NCBI GenBank assembly: GCA_904395805.1
Contig: CAJFNV010000007.1
Location: 1 to 64,000 of the forward strand
From: Candidatus Gallispira edinburgensis
Lineage (GTDB): Bacteria; Bacillota; Clostridia; Lachnospirales; CAG-274
Length of the DNA: 64,000 nt
Direction: 5' to 3'
The notes under the pieces were generated by a model. That model was not told the origin of the DNA. It was given only the letters and a program-made list of their open reading frames with translations, and did not search any database. The position numbers were made by a program, and so were the translations under genes. Below are positions 9,446-17,924 of this stretch, piece by piece (within the stretch, counting starts at the first letter, position 1; every line of letters begins with the position of its first letter).

Positions 9446-10876
9446 TTAGACAGTCAGTTCAGCATCATCAATAAGACTGTCTTTATTTTTATCAAGAACA
9501 GGCATGACCCGCTCGGTAATGTATTCTTCAACCTGCTGAGGAGCACGTCCCACAAAGTTCTTAGGATCAAGGACCTTCTGGAGATCCTCAAGGCTCATAC
9601 CAAACATTGGTTCCTTTGCAATTCTTTCAATAAGGTCGTTTTTGCCGCCTTCCTGCTTAACAACAGCAGCAGCCTCCATTGAAAGTTCTCTTATTCTCTC
9701 ATGAAGTTCCTGTCTGTCCCCGCCGTTTTTAACAGCATCCATCATAATATTTTCCGTAGCCATGAAAGGAAGCTCTTCCATAAGACGTCTTTCAATAACC
9801 TTAGGATATACAACAAGACCTCCTGAAACATTTATATAAATATTAAGTATAGCATCACATGCAAGGAAAGCCTCAGGTATTGCAATTCTCTTGTTTGCAC
9901 TGTCATCAAGTGTTCTTTCAAACCACTGAGCAGAAGCAGTAATTGCAGGATTTAAAGCATCTACCATAATATATCTTGCAAGAGAAGCCATTCTTTCACT
10001 TCTCATAGGATTTCTCTTGTAAGCCATGGCAGATGAACCTATCTGATTTTTTTCGAAAGGCTCTTCCATTTCCTTTAAGTGCTGCAATAATCTCATATCG
10101 TTTGAAAACTTTGTACAGCTCTGAGCAATACCGCTTAAAACATTTACAAATATAGAGTCAAGCTTTCTTGTATATGTCTGTCCGCTGACAGCAAACACAC
10201 CGCTGTAGCCAAGCTTTTCAGCGATCATATTGTCAAGCTTTTTGACCTTTTCCGTATCCCCTTCAAAAAGCTCCATAAATGAAGCCTGAGTACCTGTAGT
10301 ACCCTTTGAACCCAAAAGCTTTGCATTTGAAAGTACAAAGTCGATCTGTTCAATATCCATCATCAGATCCTGTATCCAGAGTGTAGCTCTCTTACCTACC
10401 GTGGTAGTCTGGGCTGCCTGGAAATGAGTAAAGCCGAGGGTCGGCATATCCTTATATTTCATAGCAAACTTTGAAAGCTTGTTTATTACGGAAAGGACCT
10501 TTGTCCTTATTAACTTCATTGCTTCAACCATAAGGATAACATCCGTATTGTCACCTACAAAGCAGCTTGTTGCCCCTAAGTGGATAATACCCTTAGCCTT
10601 GGGGCACTGTGTACCGTAAGCATAAACATGAGCCATTACATCATGACGTACAAGCTTTTCTCTTTCTCTTGCAACATCATAATTAATGTCATCCTTATGA
10701 GCCTTAAGCTCATCTATCTGTTCCTGTGTAATATCAAGTCCCAGTTCCTTTTCACTTTCAGCAAGAGCGATCCAGAGCTTTCTCCATGTCTTAAACTTTT
10801 TATCGGGAGAGAATATCTCCTTCATCTCCTTGCTTGCATATCTGGAATTAAGAGGGCTTTCATATTCGTTTTTCAT
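9446..10876 (-). CDS. purB: Adenylosuccinate lyase
   Basis: PurB cleaves SAICAR to AICAR and adenylosuccinate to AMP, releasing fumarate each time. The fumarase/aspartase superfamily signature GSSAMAYKRNPMRSE lies near residue 288, and HLGATSCFVGDN and TLGFTHFQAAQ are the other active-site blocks. At 476 residues it belongs to the longer PurB subfamily, which includes the eukaryotic enzymes, rather than the roughly 430-residue Bacillus type. It lies between purF and purA in the purine operon. Confidence 0.96.
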   Translation of the reverse strand: MKNEYESPLNSRYASKEMKEIFSPDKKFKTWRKLWIALAESEKELGLDITQEQIDELKAHKDDINYDVAREREKLVRHDVMAHVYAYGTQCPKAKGIIHLGATSCFVGDNTDVILMVEAMKLIRTKVLSVINKLSKFAMKYKDMPTLGFTHFQAAQTTTVGKRATLWIQDLMMDIEQIDFVLSNAKLLGSKGTTGTQASFMELFEGDTEKVKKLDNMIAEKLGYSGVFAVSGQTYTRKLDSIFVNVLSGIAQSCTKFSNDMRLLQHLKEMEEPFEKNQIGSSAMAYKRNPMRSERMASLARYIMVDALNPAITASAQWFERTLDDSANKRIAIPEAFLACDAILNIYINVSGGLVVYPKVIERRLMEELPFMATENIMMDAVKNGGDRQELHERIRELSMEAAAVVKQEGGKNDLIERIAKEPMFGMSLEDLQKVLDPKNFVGRAPQQVEEYITERVMPVLDKNKDSLIDDAELTV

Positions 10877-10899
10877 ATCCTATCCTCCGACAAATTAAA

Positions 10900-12285
10900 T
10901 TAATCTTTAAGTAAATGCTTTACATCAACAGCATAGTTGCCTGTGAAACATGCATCACAGAAGGAACAGCTGCTGTTAGGTGCAATTTTATGAAGATTTT
11001 CAATACTTAAATAATCAAGACTGTCTGCATCTATGATCTTAGCGGTTTCTTCAACAGTGTGTTTATTTGCAATAAGCTGATCTCTGTCAGGAATATCCGT
11101 ACCAAAGAAACAAGGCCATGTGAAAGGCGGAGCAGAAATTCTCACATGAACTTCCTTAGCCCCTGCATCTCTTAAGAGCTTAACTATTCTTCCGCTTGTA
11201 GTACCTCTTACAATACTGTCGTCCACCATTATAACTCTTTTGCCCTTTACGGCACTCTTAAGAACGTTAAGCTTAAGCTTAACTGAAATTTCTCTGTCCT
11301 CCTGAGTAGGCTTTATAAATGTTCTGGCAATATACTTGTTTTTAACAAAGCCTGTATCAATAGGAATACCGCTGTATTCGGAATATCCCTGAGCAGCGGA
11401 AAGTCCAGAATCAGGCACGCCTATAACTATATCAGCATCTACAGGTGACTGCATGGCAAGGAAAGCACCTGCTCTCTTTCTGCATTCATGGACCACTTCA
11501 TTTGCAATTGTACTGTCAGGTCTTGCAAAGTATATATGCTCGAATATACAGAGATTTGATTTCTGTGTACCGCAAAGCTCTGTATCACATCTCATTTTAC
11601 CATCTTCAATGGTAATGATCTCTCCCGGCTCCACATCTCTTACAAATTCCGCATCAATAGCATCAAAGGCACATGTCTCACTTGAGAAAATAATGGCATT
11701 ATCTCTCTTGCCTATTGACATAGGTCTGAAACCCCATGGATCCCTTGCGGCGATCATTTTGTTAGGACTCATTACAATAAGTGAAAAAGCACCTTTTAAT
11801 TTTTTCATTGCATTTTTTACTGCATTTTCAATTGAACCGCTTGTAATTCTCTCTCTTGCAATCAGGTATGCAATGATCTCGGTATCTGCCGTAGTCTGGA
11901 AGATAGCACCGTTTTGTTCAAGTTCCTTACGGATCTCAGCAGTATTTGTAACATTTCCGTTATGGCTTATAGCAAGCTGTCCCTTGATATACCTTAAAAC
12001 AAGAGGCTGAACATTTTCTCTTGCGGAACCTCCTGCCGTAGAGTATCTTACATGGCCTATAGCCATTCTTCCCTTAAGCTTTCCTAAAATTTCTTCATTA
12101 AATACTTCATTTACAAGTCCCACGTCCTTGTAATGATAAATATCTCTGTCTCTGTTTACAGCTATGCCACAGCCCTCCTGACCTCTGTGCTGCAAAGCAA
12201 CAAGTCCGTAATAGGTAGTGGCAGCGGGATTGCCCTCAGGATCATATATACCAAAGACACCGCACTCTTCATGAAGTTTAGCCAT
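10900..12285 (-). CDS. purF: Amidophosphoribosyltransferase
   Basis: PurF makes phosphoribosylamine from PRPP and glutamine, the committed step of purine synthesis. A short propeptide (MAKLHEE) precedes the nucleophilic Cys8 (CGVFGIYD), so autocleavage is expected. The N-terminal glutaminase domain is followed by the phosphoribosyltransferase domain with the PRPP loop RVIMVDDSIVRGTTS near residue 355. C-terminal SCSFCDACFTGNY and an internal Cys fit the oxygen-sensitive [4Fe-4S] form known from Bacillus, which suits an anaerobe. Confidence 0.97.
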   Translation of the reverse strand: MAKLHEECGVFGIYDPEGNPAATTYYGLVALQHRGQEGCGIAVNRDRDIYHYKDVGLVNEVFNEEILGKLKGRMAIGHVRYSTAGGSARENVQPLVLRYIKGQLAISHNGNVTNTAEIRKELEQNGAIFQTTADTEIIAYLIARERITSGSIENAVKNAMKKLKGAFSLIVMSPNKMIAARDPWGFRPMSIGKRDNAIIFSSETCAFDAIDAEFVRDVEPGEIITIEDGKMRCDTELCGTQKSNLCIFEHIYFARPDSTIANEVVHECRKRAGAFLAMQSPVDADIVIGVPDSGLSAAQGYSEYSGIPIDTGFVKNKYIARTFIKPTQEDREISVKLKLNVLKSAVKGKRVIMVDDSIVRGTTSGRIVKLLRDAGAKEVHVRISAPPFTWPCFFGTDIPDRDQLIANKHTVEETAKIIDADSLDYLSIENLHKIAPNSSCSFCDACFTGNYAVDVKHLLKD

Positions 12286-12350
12286 TTTTTTACCTCCAAA
12301 AACACTTTAAGTTTCTATATACAACTTATTATCCTTATTTTTCAGTTAAT

Positions 12351-13067
12351 TTATTTATAAAATTCAGTAAGTCTGCCCCATACTTCTCTGTAAACGTCAC
12401 CGAATTCGCCAAGGTCAAGTCTGAATCTGTCCTTGTCAAGCTTCTTGTTTGTTTCCGCATCCCAGAGTCTGCATGTATCGGGACTTATTTCATCGGCAAG
12501 AACAATTTCTCCGTCAGCAGTCTTGCCAAGCTCTATTTTAAAATCCACAAGCTTGATACCTATATTAAGGAAAATCTTTTTAAGACATTCATTTACTTTA
12601 AATGCCATTTCAGAAATAGTTTCTATTTCTTCTCTTGTTACAATACCCATAGCAATAGCCTGATAGTCATTGATAAGAGGATCACCAAGCTCATCGTTTT
12701 TATAGCTGAATTCAAGAGTCGGCGCTGTAAAAGGAGTACCTTCCTTAACACCGTATCTCTTTGAAAAAGAACCTGCGGCAATATTTCTCACAATAACCTC
12801 AAGAGGAATGATCTCAACCTTTTTAACAAGAGTTTCTCTAGGAGAAATTTCTTCAACAAGGTGAGTCTTTACGCCTTCTTTCTCAAGAAGTCTGAATATA
12901 AAGTTAGCCATCTGATTGTTAATAACACCCTTGCCCTCAAAGGAACCCTTCTTAAGTCCGTTAAAAGCTGTTGCGTCATCCTTGTACTCGAATATGCAAA
13001 GAGAAGGATCATCTGTAGCATATACCTTTTTTGCTTTGCCTTCATAAAGTAAATCAAGCTTTTCCAT
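12351..13067 (-). CDS. purC: SAICAR synthetase
   Basis: PurC joins CAIR and aspartate with ATP. The 238-residue length, the N-terminal LLYEGKAKKVYAT block, the VEIIPLEVIVRNIAAGSF motif and the DEISPDTCRLWD motif are all typical. It is the first gene of the purine operon; purE, purM, purN and purH are not adjacent. The ribosome binding site is the weak GAGGTAAT. Confidence 0.96.
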   Translation of the reverse strand: MEKLDLLYEGKAKKVYATDDPSLCIFEYKDDATAFNGLKKGSFEGKGVINNQMANFIFRLLEKEGVKTHLVEEISPRETLVKKVEIIPLEVIVRNIAAGSFSKRYGVKEGTPFTAPTLEFSYKNDELGDPLINDYQAIAMGIVTREEIETISEMAFKVNECLKKIFLNIGIKLVDFKIELGKTADGEIVLADEISPDTCRLWDAETNKKLDKDRFRLDLGEFGDVYREVWGRLTEFYK

Positions 13068-13195
13068 TATAATTACCTCACTTAAAAAGTTAAATTAAAA
13101 AAATATCATAGTTCTGTAAGCTTAAAAGTAAGCCTTACAAAACCCAACACACTTATACTATAACAGATTTTTATACAATAATCAATCGAATTTTA
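13068..13195 (-). promoter_or_regulatory. purC operon promoter and leader
   Basis: On the minus strand TTGATT, 17 bases and TATAGT form a plausible sigma-A promoter near 13155-13183. The leader contains a TGTAAG..C/GCTTACA hairpin near 13108-13139, and a seven-T run follows after about 13 bases. This could be an attenuator, but I do not see the purine riboswitch core. Confidence 0.4.
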
Positions 13196-13266
13196 CATTT
13201 ATTTTAATAGTAAATGTTAAATGGTTACACTTTAACATCGGACATTTCTCCCAACAACATTTTCTC

Positions 13267-13295
13267 TTGCAATATAGATAAATAAAGTATACAAT
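13267..13295 (+). promoter_or_regulatory. recD2 promoter
   Basis: TTGCAA, 17 bases and TACAAT, ending 34 bases before the recD2 start; a reasonable sigma-A promoter. Confidence 0.5.
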
Positions 13296-13329
13296 AGTAA
13301 TACAGGCATCAGAACAAAGGAACGATAAT

Positions 13330-15585
13330 ATGAACAGCACAAATACACTTACAATTGAAGGCATTGTGGAAAAGGTCACATTTTACAACAGTGAAAACGG
13401 CTATTCCGTTTTTACCGTTACCGAAATAAAAGGCAGAGAAGATGAAGATATTACCTGTGTAGGCTATGCCCCCTCCATCAGTCAGGGAGAAAGTGTGAAG
13501 ATAACAGGCACAGTTGTGACACACCACTTTTACGGAGAACAGATAAATATTGAAATATGTGAAAAGACAGAGCCTAAGTCCGAGCGTGCAATTGAACTTT
13601 ATCTTGCAAGCGGTGTTATAAAGGGCATAGGTCCCAAAATTGCAGGAAAAATAGTTGATAAGTTCGGAAAGGATACCCTGTATATTATGGATACGGAGCC
13701 GGAGCGCCTTGCGGAAATAAGAGGTATAAGCCGTGAAAAGGCAATGGCAATAGGCGAAGTTTACAGAGAGAAAACAGAGGAAAGACATGCCCTTCTTTTC
13801 CTTGGAGAATACGGCATTACCCCATCCTATGCCATAAGAATATACAAGAGATATAAGGATAAAACCGTAGATATAGTTACTAAAAACCCCTACTCTCTTG
13901 CAGAAGATATTTTCGGCATAGGTTTTAAAACAGCGGATAAAATTGCGGAAAACGTAGGCATTGCAAAGGACTCTCCTTTCAGAATAAGAGCAGGCGTCAA
14001 ATATATATTAAACCACGGAGCAAATAACGGAAATGTCTATCTTCCCATTGAAGAAGTTGTTTCACAGACAGCGGAGCTTTTGCAGATACAAAATGAAATA
14101 ATATCAACAGAGCTTACAAGTATGCACATAGAAAACCAGATATGGATAGAGCGTGCAGAGGATATAACAAAGGTATACCTGAACTTTTTCTACTATGCAG
14201 AGGGCTATACGGCAAGAAAGCTTTATGAACTGAGCACATCGGTTACAGACAAAAAGTACAACTATGAAAACGAGATCGATGCCCTTGAAAATGCCCAGAA
14301 AATACGCTTTGCCCCCCAGCAGAGAGATGCAATACAGGCTGCAATGGAAAACGGCGTACTTGTTATAACAGGCGGTCCCGGTACAGGTAAAACCACAATT
14401 ATAAATGCCATTATAAAGCTTTGTGAAGCTGAGGGCTATGAAATAGAACTTGCCGCTCCCACAGGCAGAGCAGCCAAAAGAATGGAGGAGGCAACAGGTC
14501 ATAAGGCACAGACAATACACAGACTTCTGGGCATAAGCTTTGTAAACGAAAACTCAAGAAATCAGACCTTTGAAAAGGATGAGGATAACCCTCTTGAAGC
14601 AGAAGTCATAATAATAGACGAAAGCTCAATGATAGATATTCTCCTTATGCACTCACTTTTAAAGGCAATACACCAGGGTACAAGGCTCATTATAGTAGGT
14701 GACAGCAACCAGCTCCCCTCTGTCGGTCCGGGAAATGTGCTCCGTGACATTATAAACTCAGGTGTAATAAGGGTATGCAGACTTACTGAAATATTCAGAC
14801 AGGCACAGGAAAGTGCCATTATTACAAATGCCCACAAAATAAATAAAGGTGAATACCCCGACCTTAAGCAGAAGGACAAGGACTTTTTCTTTATGCGAAG
14901 AAACAATGCACAGGATATAAGCTCTCTTCTGGTAAGCCTTGTATCCACAAGACTGCCTAAATATCTTAACTGTGACCCTATAAAAGATATACAGATACTT
15001 ACACCCATGAGGAAGTCACCCTTAGGTGTAACGGCATTAAATGCCCTTTTGCAGGATGCTTTAAACCCTCCTTCTCACAACAAGAGAGAAAGAGAGTTCA
15101 GAGGAATTAAATTCCGCGAAGGCGACAAGGTAATGCAGATAAAGAACAACTACAATGTTGAGTGGAAAATCGTCGAAAAAGGAAAAATTGTCGAGGACGG
15201 TGTCGGCGTTTTCAACGGTGATGAAGGCATAATAACATATATGGATATTGACAATGAATATGTTGAAATACTCTTTGACGATAACAAAGTTGTCCACTAT
15301 GACTTTACCCAAATGGATGAGATCGACTTAAGCTATGCCGTAACCATACACAAAAGTCAGGGAAGTGAATATAAGGCAGTTATTATGCCCCTTTTAAACG
15401 GACCCGATATGCTTATGTCAAGAAATCTTCTCTACACGGGACTTACAAGAGCCAAGGAGCTTGCTGTTATAACAGGTGCGGAAAACACAGTTTACAGAAT
15501 GGTGGATAATAACAGAGAAGTCAGCAGATATACAAGCCTTTCCGTAAAACTTAAAGAATTTGCCGATTTTGCAGAAAATAATTAA
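13330..15585 (+). CDS. recD2: RecD2-type ATP-dependent DNA helicase
   Basis: This is an SF1B 5'-3' helicase of the RecD/TraA family that works without RecBC. The 751-residue protein has the long N-terminal region with helix-hairpin-helix blocks (IKGIGPKIAGKIVDKFG, GIGFKTADKIAE), Walker A GGPGTGKTT near residue 350, Walker B IIIDESSMID, the motif III GDSNQLPSVGPG, and the C-terminal TIHKSQGSEY and LYTGLTRAKE blocks. RecD2 proteins affect repair and fork stability in Firmicutes. The start has AAAGGAA upstream. A 45-residue peptide gene follows nine bases downstream. Confidence 0.95.
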   Translation: MNSTNTLTIEGIVEKVTFYNSENGYSVFTVTEIKGREDEDITCVGYAPSISQGESVKITGTVVTHHFYGEQINIEICEKTEPKSERAIELYLASGVIKGIGPKIAGKIVDKFGKDTLYIMDTEPERLAEIRGISREKAMAIGEVYREKTEERHALLFLGEYGITPSYAIRIYKRYKDKTVDIVTKNPYSLAEDIFGIGFKTADKIAENVGIAKDSPFRIRAGVKYILNHGANNGNVYLPIEEVVSQTAELLQIQNEIISTELTSMHIENQIWIERAEDITKVYLNFFYYAEGYTARKLYELSTSVTDKKYNYENEIDALENAQKIRFAPQQRDAIQAAMENGVLVITGGPGTGKTTIINAIIKLCEAEGYEIELAAPTGRAAKRMEEATGHKAQTIHRLLGISFVNENSRNQTFEKDEDNPLEAEVIIIDESSMIDILLMHSLLKAIHQGTRLIIVGDSNQLPSVGPGNVLRDIINSGVIRVCRLTEIFRQAQESAIITNAHKINKGEYPDLKQKDKDFFFMRRNNAQDISSLLVSLVSTRLPKYLNCDPIKDIQILTPMRKSPLGVTALNALLQDALNPPSHNKREREFRGIKFREGDKVMQIKNNYNVEWKIVEKGKIVEDGVGVFNGDEGIITYMDIDNEYVEILFDDNKVVHYDFTQMDEIDLSYAVTIHKSQGSEYKAVIMPLLNGPDMLMSRNLLYTGLTRAKELAVITGAENTVYRMVDNNREVSRYTSLSVKLKEFADFAENN

Positions 15586-15594
15586 GGTGATAAA

Positions 15595-15732
15595 ATGAAA
15601 AAAATTGTATGTATAGTACTCTTTATTATAATCATTATTTCTCTTTTTATAGTATTTCCATATAAGCATGTCAGTATAGGTATAATAGGCGGAAGCGACG
15701 GGCCCACCGAAATTTACATTACCAAAAACTAA
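15595..15732 (+). CDS. Small membrane peptide with OadB-type IIGGSDGPT motif
   Basis: This 45-residue gene starts nine bases after recD2 with GGTGATAAA upstream and ends just before a terminator, so it should be translated from the same mRNA. Residues 4-22 form one hydrophobic membrane segment. The rest reads IGIIGGSDGPTEIYITKN, matching the IGIIGGADGPT signature of the beta subunit of sodium-pumping decarboxylases (OadB/GcdB/MmdB). The protein is about a tenth of that subunit's length, so it cannot be a pump; it is either a free-standing peptide or a relic. Small proteins of this kind occur in Clostridia, to my knowledge without a known function. Confidence 0.75.
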   Translation: MKKIVCIVLFIIIIISLFIVFPYKHVSIGIIGGSDGPTEIYITKN

Positions 15733-15739
15733 ATAAAAA

Positions 15740-15785
15740 AATGAGAAGTTCCGTGGCTATACCCACAGAACTTCTCATTTTTTAT
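15740..15785. terminator. Bidirectional terminator
   Basis: AATGAGAAGTTC-GTGG pairs with CCAC-GAACTTCTCATT (one mismatch), with A-rich and T-rich flanks on both sides. It closes the recD2 unit on the plus strand and the DUF6809-type gene on the minus strand. Confidence 0.85.
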
Positions 15786-15852
15786 TCCTGTATTTCATAT
15801 CCCCTTTTAAACTGATATAAACTATCTTTCCCGTTAGAAACCCCTTTGTTAT

Positions 15853-16140
15853 TTAATCCCTCAGCGTCCTTTTCTCATCTCCCCACACAACATCCGCCAT
15901 AAGCTCAACTCCCAGCCTGAAACCCGTCCCGAAACATTCCTGACAGCTTATATCAAGTATTTTATTTGTTGAATCTGCAAATCTTTCAAAATTTTTTAAA
16001 TCCTCATCCTTAAGATTTTTACGAAGCTTATCTTCACTTTCCATTAAAACAGTTCCCGCTCTTCCGTATTGGGAATCTCTTTCAAATATCATTTCCCATG
16101 GTGAAATATTTCCATAATATAGATCCTTTATAAATTTCAT
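15853..16140 (-). CDS. Small DUF6809-type protein
   Basis: This 95-residue soluble protein starts MKFIKDLYYGNISPWE and has a Cys-containing SCQECFGTGFRLGVELMADV block near its end. It looks like the small DUF6809 family of Clostridia, whose function is unknown. The ATG has a good ribosome binding site (GGAGGTAAT). It stands alone, with a shared terminator downstream. Confidence 0.65.
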   Translation of the reverse strand: MKFIKDLYYGNISPWEMIFERDSQYGRAGTVLMESEDKLRKNLKDEDLKNFERFADSTNKILDISCQECFGTGFRLGVELMADVVWGDEKRTLRD

Positions 16141-16393
16141 ATGATTACCTCCATTTTTTATTCATAACTTGACAACATATAAAATAATAAGGTATACTAT
16201 ATTCATATACTTTGTAATTTTATATTTAAAGTCTTTTTTTATTATTTTTATGTTCAATAACAATAAACTTAAAAAATTATAAATATTTAACGACCCATTT
16301 AATCAGGGCAAACATTACAAATGTCATTAAACTTAAAGAAATCCGCTAAAATGCCATACCTAAAAATGAATTATTTTTTTACAACTAACTATA
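16141..16393. other. AT-rich intergenic stretch without visible gene
   Basis: I find no convincing open frame or RNA gene here. Part of it must hold the promoter of the small gene at 15853-16140. Confidence 0.5.
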
Positions 16394-16448
16394 CCTCCCT
16401 TGCCTAAAGGGAGGAGGAGAAACGCTTGCGTTTCGGAGGAGGGATTCC
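16394..16448 (+). repeat. Structured repeat, family 1, copy A
   Basis: Stem 1 is CCTCCCTT-GCCT-AAAGGGAGG, stem 2 is GAAACGC-TTG-GCGTTTC (sharing the middle bases), and the tail is GGAGGGATTCC. The same layout recurs at 17849-17896 and 50593-50663 with a different stem 2. A further hairpin-rich piece (GACCA...TGGTC near 16488-16504) follows. Confidence 0.7.
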
Positions 16449-16721
16449 TATTTGAATACTGCTCGCCTAAACAACTCGGGAAGGGGGACCAACTCAGCTG
16501 GTCTAGAGATATTAAGCATTTAGCATTAAACAAATACTTGTGTGATATTATTTTATATCACTCCTCTTAAGTTAATAATATCAAAACATTGCTCGCCTTT
16601 AATTTAAACCGTTGAATATTCACCCCACAAGCCAAAATAAGACTTTATATATGTAATTTGAAAATCTAATTAAGACAAAGTAATGTATATAACAAAAAAG
16701 TTTCTTTAATAATTACATCGT
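16449..16721. other. AT-rich stretch upstream of the small XRE gene
   Basis: Apart from a short GC-rich tail of the repeat (to about 16510) there is no gene or RNA I can support. Confidence 0.4.
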
Positions 16722-16735
16722 ACACTATAAAGTGT
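16722..16735. promoter_or_regulatory. Perfect dyad upstream of small XRE gene
   Basis: ACACT-ATAA-AGTGT is a perfect inverted repeat about 40 bases before the XRE start. It could be an autoregulatory operator; no second copy was noticed. Confidence 0.35.
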
Positions 16736-16774
16736 CGTTTGTCAATATATATTTTTATTTTAGAGGTTGATTAA

Positions 16775-16993
16775 ATGCAGTTATCTTTCGAGGAAAAACT
16801 TAGAATTATATTAAGACGCAGAAATATGTCTGTTAATGACTTAGCTGATGCTCTTGGTACATCCAGACAAAATTTATCTAATAAATTAAGCAGAGATAAT
16901 TTCCGTGAACAGGAAATAATCGAAATACTTGAAGTGCTAAACTGTACATATAAAACTACAATTATATTTAATGATACAGGAGAAGAATTATAG
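16775..16993 (+). CDS. Small XRE-family DNA-binding protein
   Basis: The 72-residue protein is almost entirely one Cro/CI-type helix-turn-helix: residues 20-45 read MSVNDLADALGTSRQNLSNKLS, with the recognition helix at TSRQNLSNK. It is likely a small repressor. The start has AGAGGTTGATTAA upstream. It stands alone between a structured repeat and a hairpin array, and its target is unknown; the dyad at 16722-16735 is a candidate. Confidence 0.75.
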   Translation: MQLSFEEKLRIILRRRNMSVNDLADALGTSRQNLSNKLSRDNFREQEIIEILEVLNCTYKTTIIFNDTGEEL

Positions 16994-17061
16994 AAATATA
17001 ATATACATCAATTTACCTTGACTATATTAAAGTATTGTGATATTGTTATACAGATTCAAAA

Positions 17062-17133
17062 CTTTTGACTTTTCAGTAAATTGCTGAAAAGTCAAAAGCA
17101 AGCCATTACGGCTTGTCGGATTATTCTTTCCGA
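17062..17133. repeat. Tandem hairpin array
   Basis: Three hairpins stand almost end to end: a perfect 15-pair stem (17062-17076 with 17084-17098), CAAGCC/GGCTTG (17099-17115) and TCGGA/TCCGA (17116-17133). They lie between the small XRE gene and the exporter terminator. The first may end XRE transcription although it lacks a T run. Confidence 0.55.
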
Positions 17134-17181
17134 TTCAATGGGAGCAACCTCAGCGGTTTGCACGTCCCGCATTTGTTTAAC

Positions 17182-17225
17182 AAAAAGTAGTTGCCAAACT
17201 TTGCAGGGTCAGACAACTACTTTTT
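17182..17225. terminator. Terminator between XRE and exporter genes
   Basis: The 12-base arms AAAAAGTAGTTG and CAACTACTTTTT pair perfectly around a 20-base loop. T-rich flanks exist on both strands, so it may stop both convergent genes. Confidence 0.7.
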
Positions 17226-17267
17226 ATTGCAATTATAAGTACTATAGTCAATAACAACTGTCAAAAC

Positions 17268-17588
17268 TCAATGGGAAGATGTTATTTTCAATCCTATGAT
17301 CCCCACTAAAAGCAATGCCACAAAGAAGATCCGTGCCGGTGAAACCGATTCCTTAAATAAAACTATACCAACAACTACAGCACCAAGTGCACCTATCCCT
17401 GTCCATATAGCATAGGAAGTTCCCAATGGCAATATCTTTGTTGCCTGTGCAAGAAACAGAAAGCTTAAAATCATACCTATAACTGTAAGCACAGAAAACT
17501 TCATTACACTGAAACCTTCAGAAAACTTCATGCAGGTTGACCAGAACACCTCAAAAACACCTGCAAAAACCAAATACACCCATTCCAT
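17268..17588 (-). CDS. gdx: Gdx/SugE-type guanidinium exporter (SMR family)
   Basis: This 106-residue protein has four membrane segments. The first contains the essential Glu in AGVFEVFWS, and GTSYAIWTGIGALGAVVVGI is the signature of the SugE/Gdx branch of small multidrug resistance proteins, which exchange guanidinium for protons. The C-terminus LVGIIGLKI also matches that branch rather than EmrE. It should work as an antiparallel dimer. The candidate guanidine riboswitch in front of it gives independent support for the guanidinium assignment. Confidence 0.88.
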   Translation of the reverse strand: MEWVYLVFAGVFEVFWSTCMKFSEGFSVMKFSVLTVIGMILSFLFLAQATKILPLGTSYAIWTGIGALGAVVVGIVLFKESVSPARIFFVALLLVGIIGLKITSSH

Positions 17589-17611
17589 GACATTTCCCTC
17601 CTTTCTTCTGC

Positions 17612-17738
17612 CCCATAAACAAAAAGCGTCAAATTTGTATCTTCAAAGGCCTATTGATACAAATTCAACGCTTAAATTACCCGGCGGCAATATATTTACA
17701 ATTTTAAAATTCAAATCACCGGATACTGTTCCGATAAC
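17612..17738 (-). promoter_or_regulatory. Candidate guanidine-IV (mepA-type) riboswitch
   Basis: The leader on the minus strand begins with a hairpin CGGA-ACAGTA-TCCG followed by GTGATTT, then a second hairpin TTGCC-GCCG-GGTAA. It ends in an 18-pair terminator (17656-17673 with 17624-17641, two wobble pairs) and a T-rich tract. Two adjacent hairpins just upstream of a terminator, before an SMR gene in a clostridium, is the layout I recall for guanidine-IV. The motif assignment is from memory and was not scored; the attenuator itself is plain in the sequence. Confidence 0.6.
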
Positions 17739-17744
17739 AACACT

Positions 17745-17773
17745 ATTATATATTATCTGCTATAATTTGTCAA
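17745..17773 (-). promoter_or_regulatory. Consensus sigma-A promoter of gdx
   Basis: On the minus strand TTGACA (17768-17773), a 17-base spacer and TATAAT (17745-17750) match the consensus exactly. Transcription should start near 17738, right at the first leader hairpin. Confidence 0.85.
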
Positions 17774-17848
17774 ATCATAAAAATCCGACAATTTTTAGTG
17801 TGGTTTATTTAGATTTATCAGTTTAAAACTCCTCATTGACTTCCATCA

Positions 17849-17896
17849 GGCTCCTTTGTAAAGGAGCTGTCAGCGCTAGCTGACTGAGGATTTTCC
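17849..17896 (+). repeat. Structured repeat, family 1, copy B
   Basis: Stem 1 is GGCTCCTTT-GT-AAAGGAGC, stem 2 is TCAGC-GCTA-GCTGA, and the tail is CTGAGGATTTTCC. It sits just past the folD stop codon, in its 3' region. Confidence 0.7.
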
Positions 17897-17924
17897 TTAA
17901 ACCACATCAATCTGCAATGATCCA

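Noticed and set aside
11453-12010. 185-codon plus-strand frame inside purF
   Set aside because: purF is unmistakable on the other strand; the frame lacks translation signals.
13068-13195. Purine riboswitch before purC
   Set aside because: The three-way junction with its conserved loops is not visible; only a single short hairpin is present.
17612-17738. Guanidine-I (ykkC) or guanidine-II riboswitch before gdx
   Set aside because: The leader lacks the ykkC core (such as ACGG and GGGA-type blocks) and the paired ACGR tetraloops of class II.
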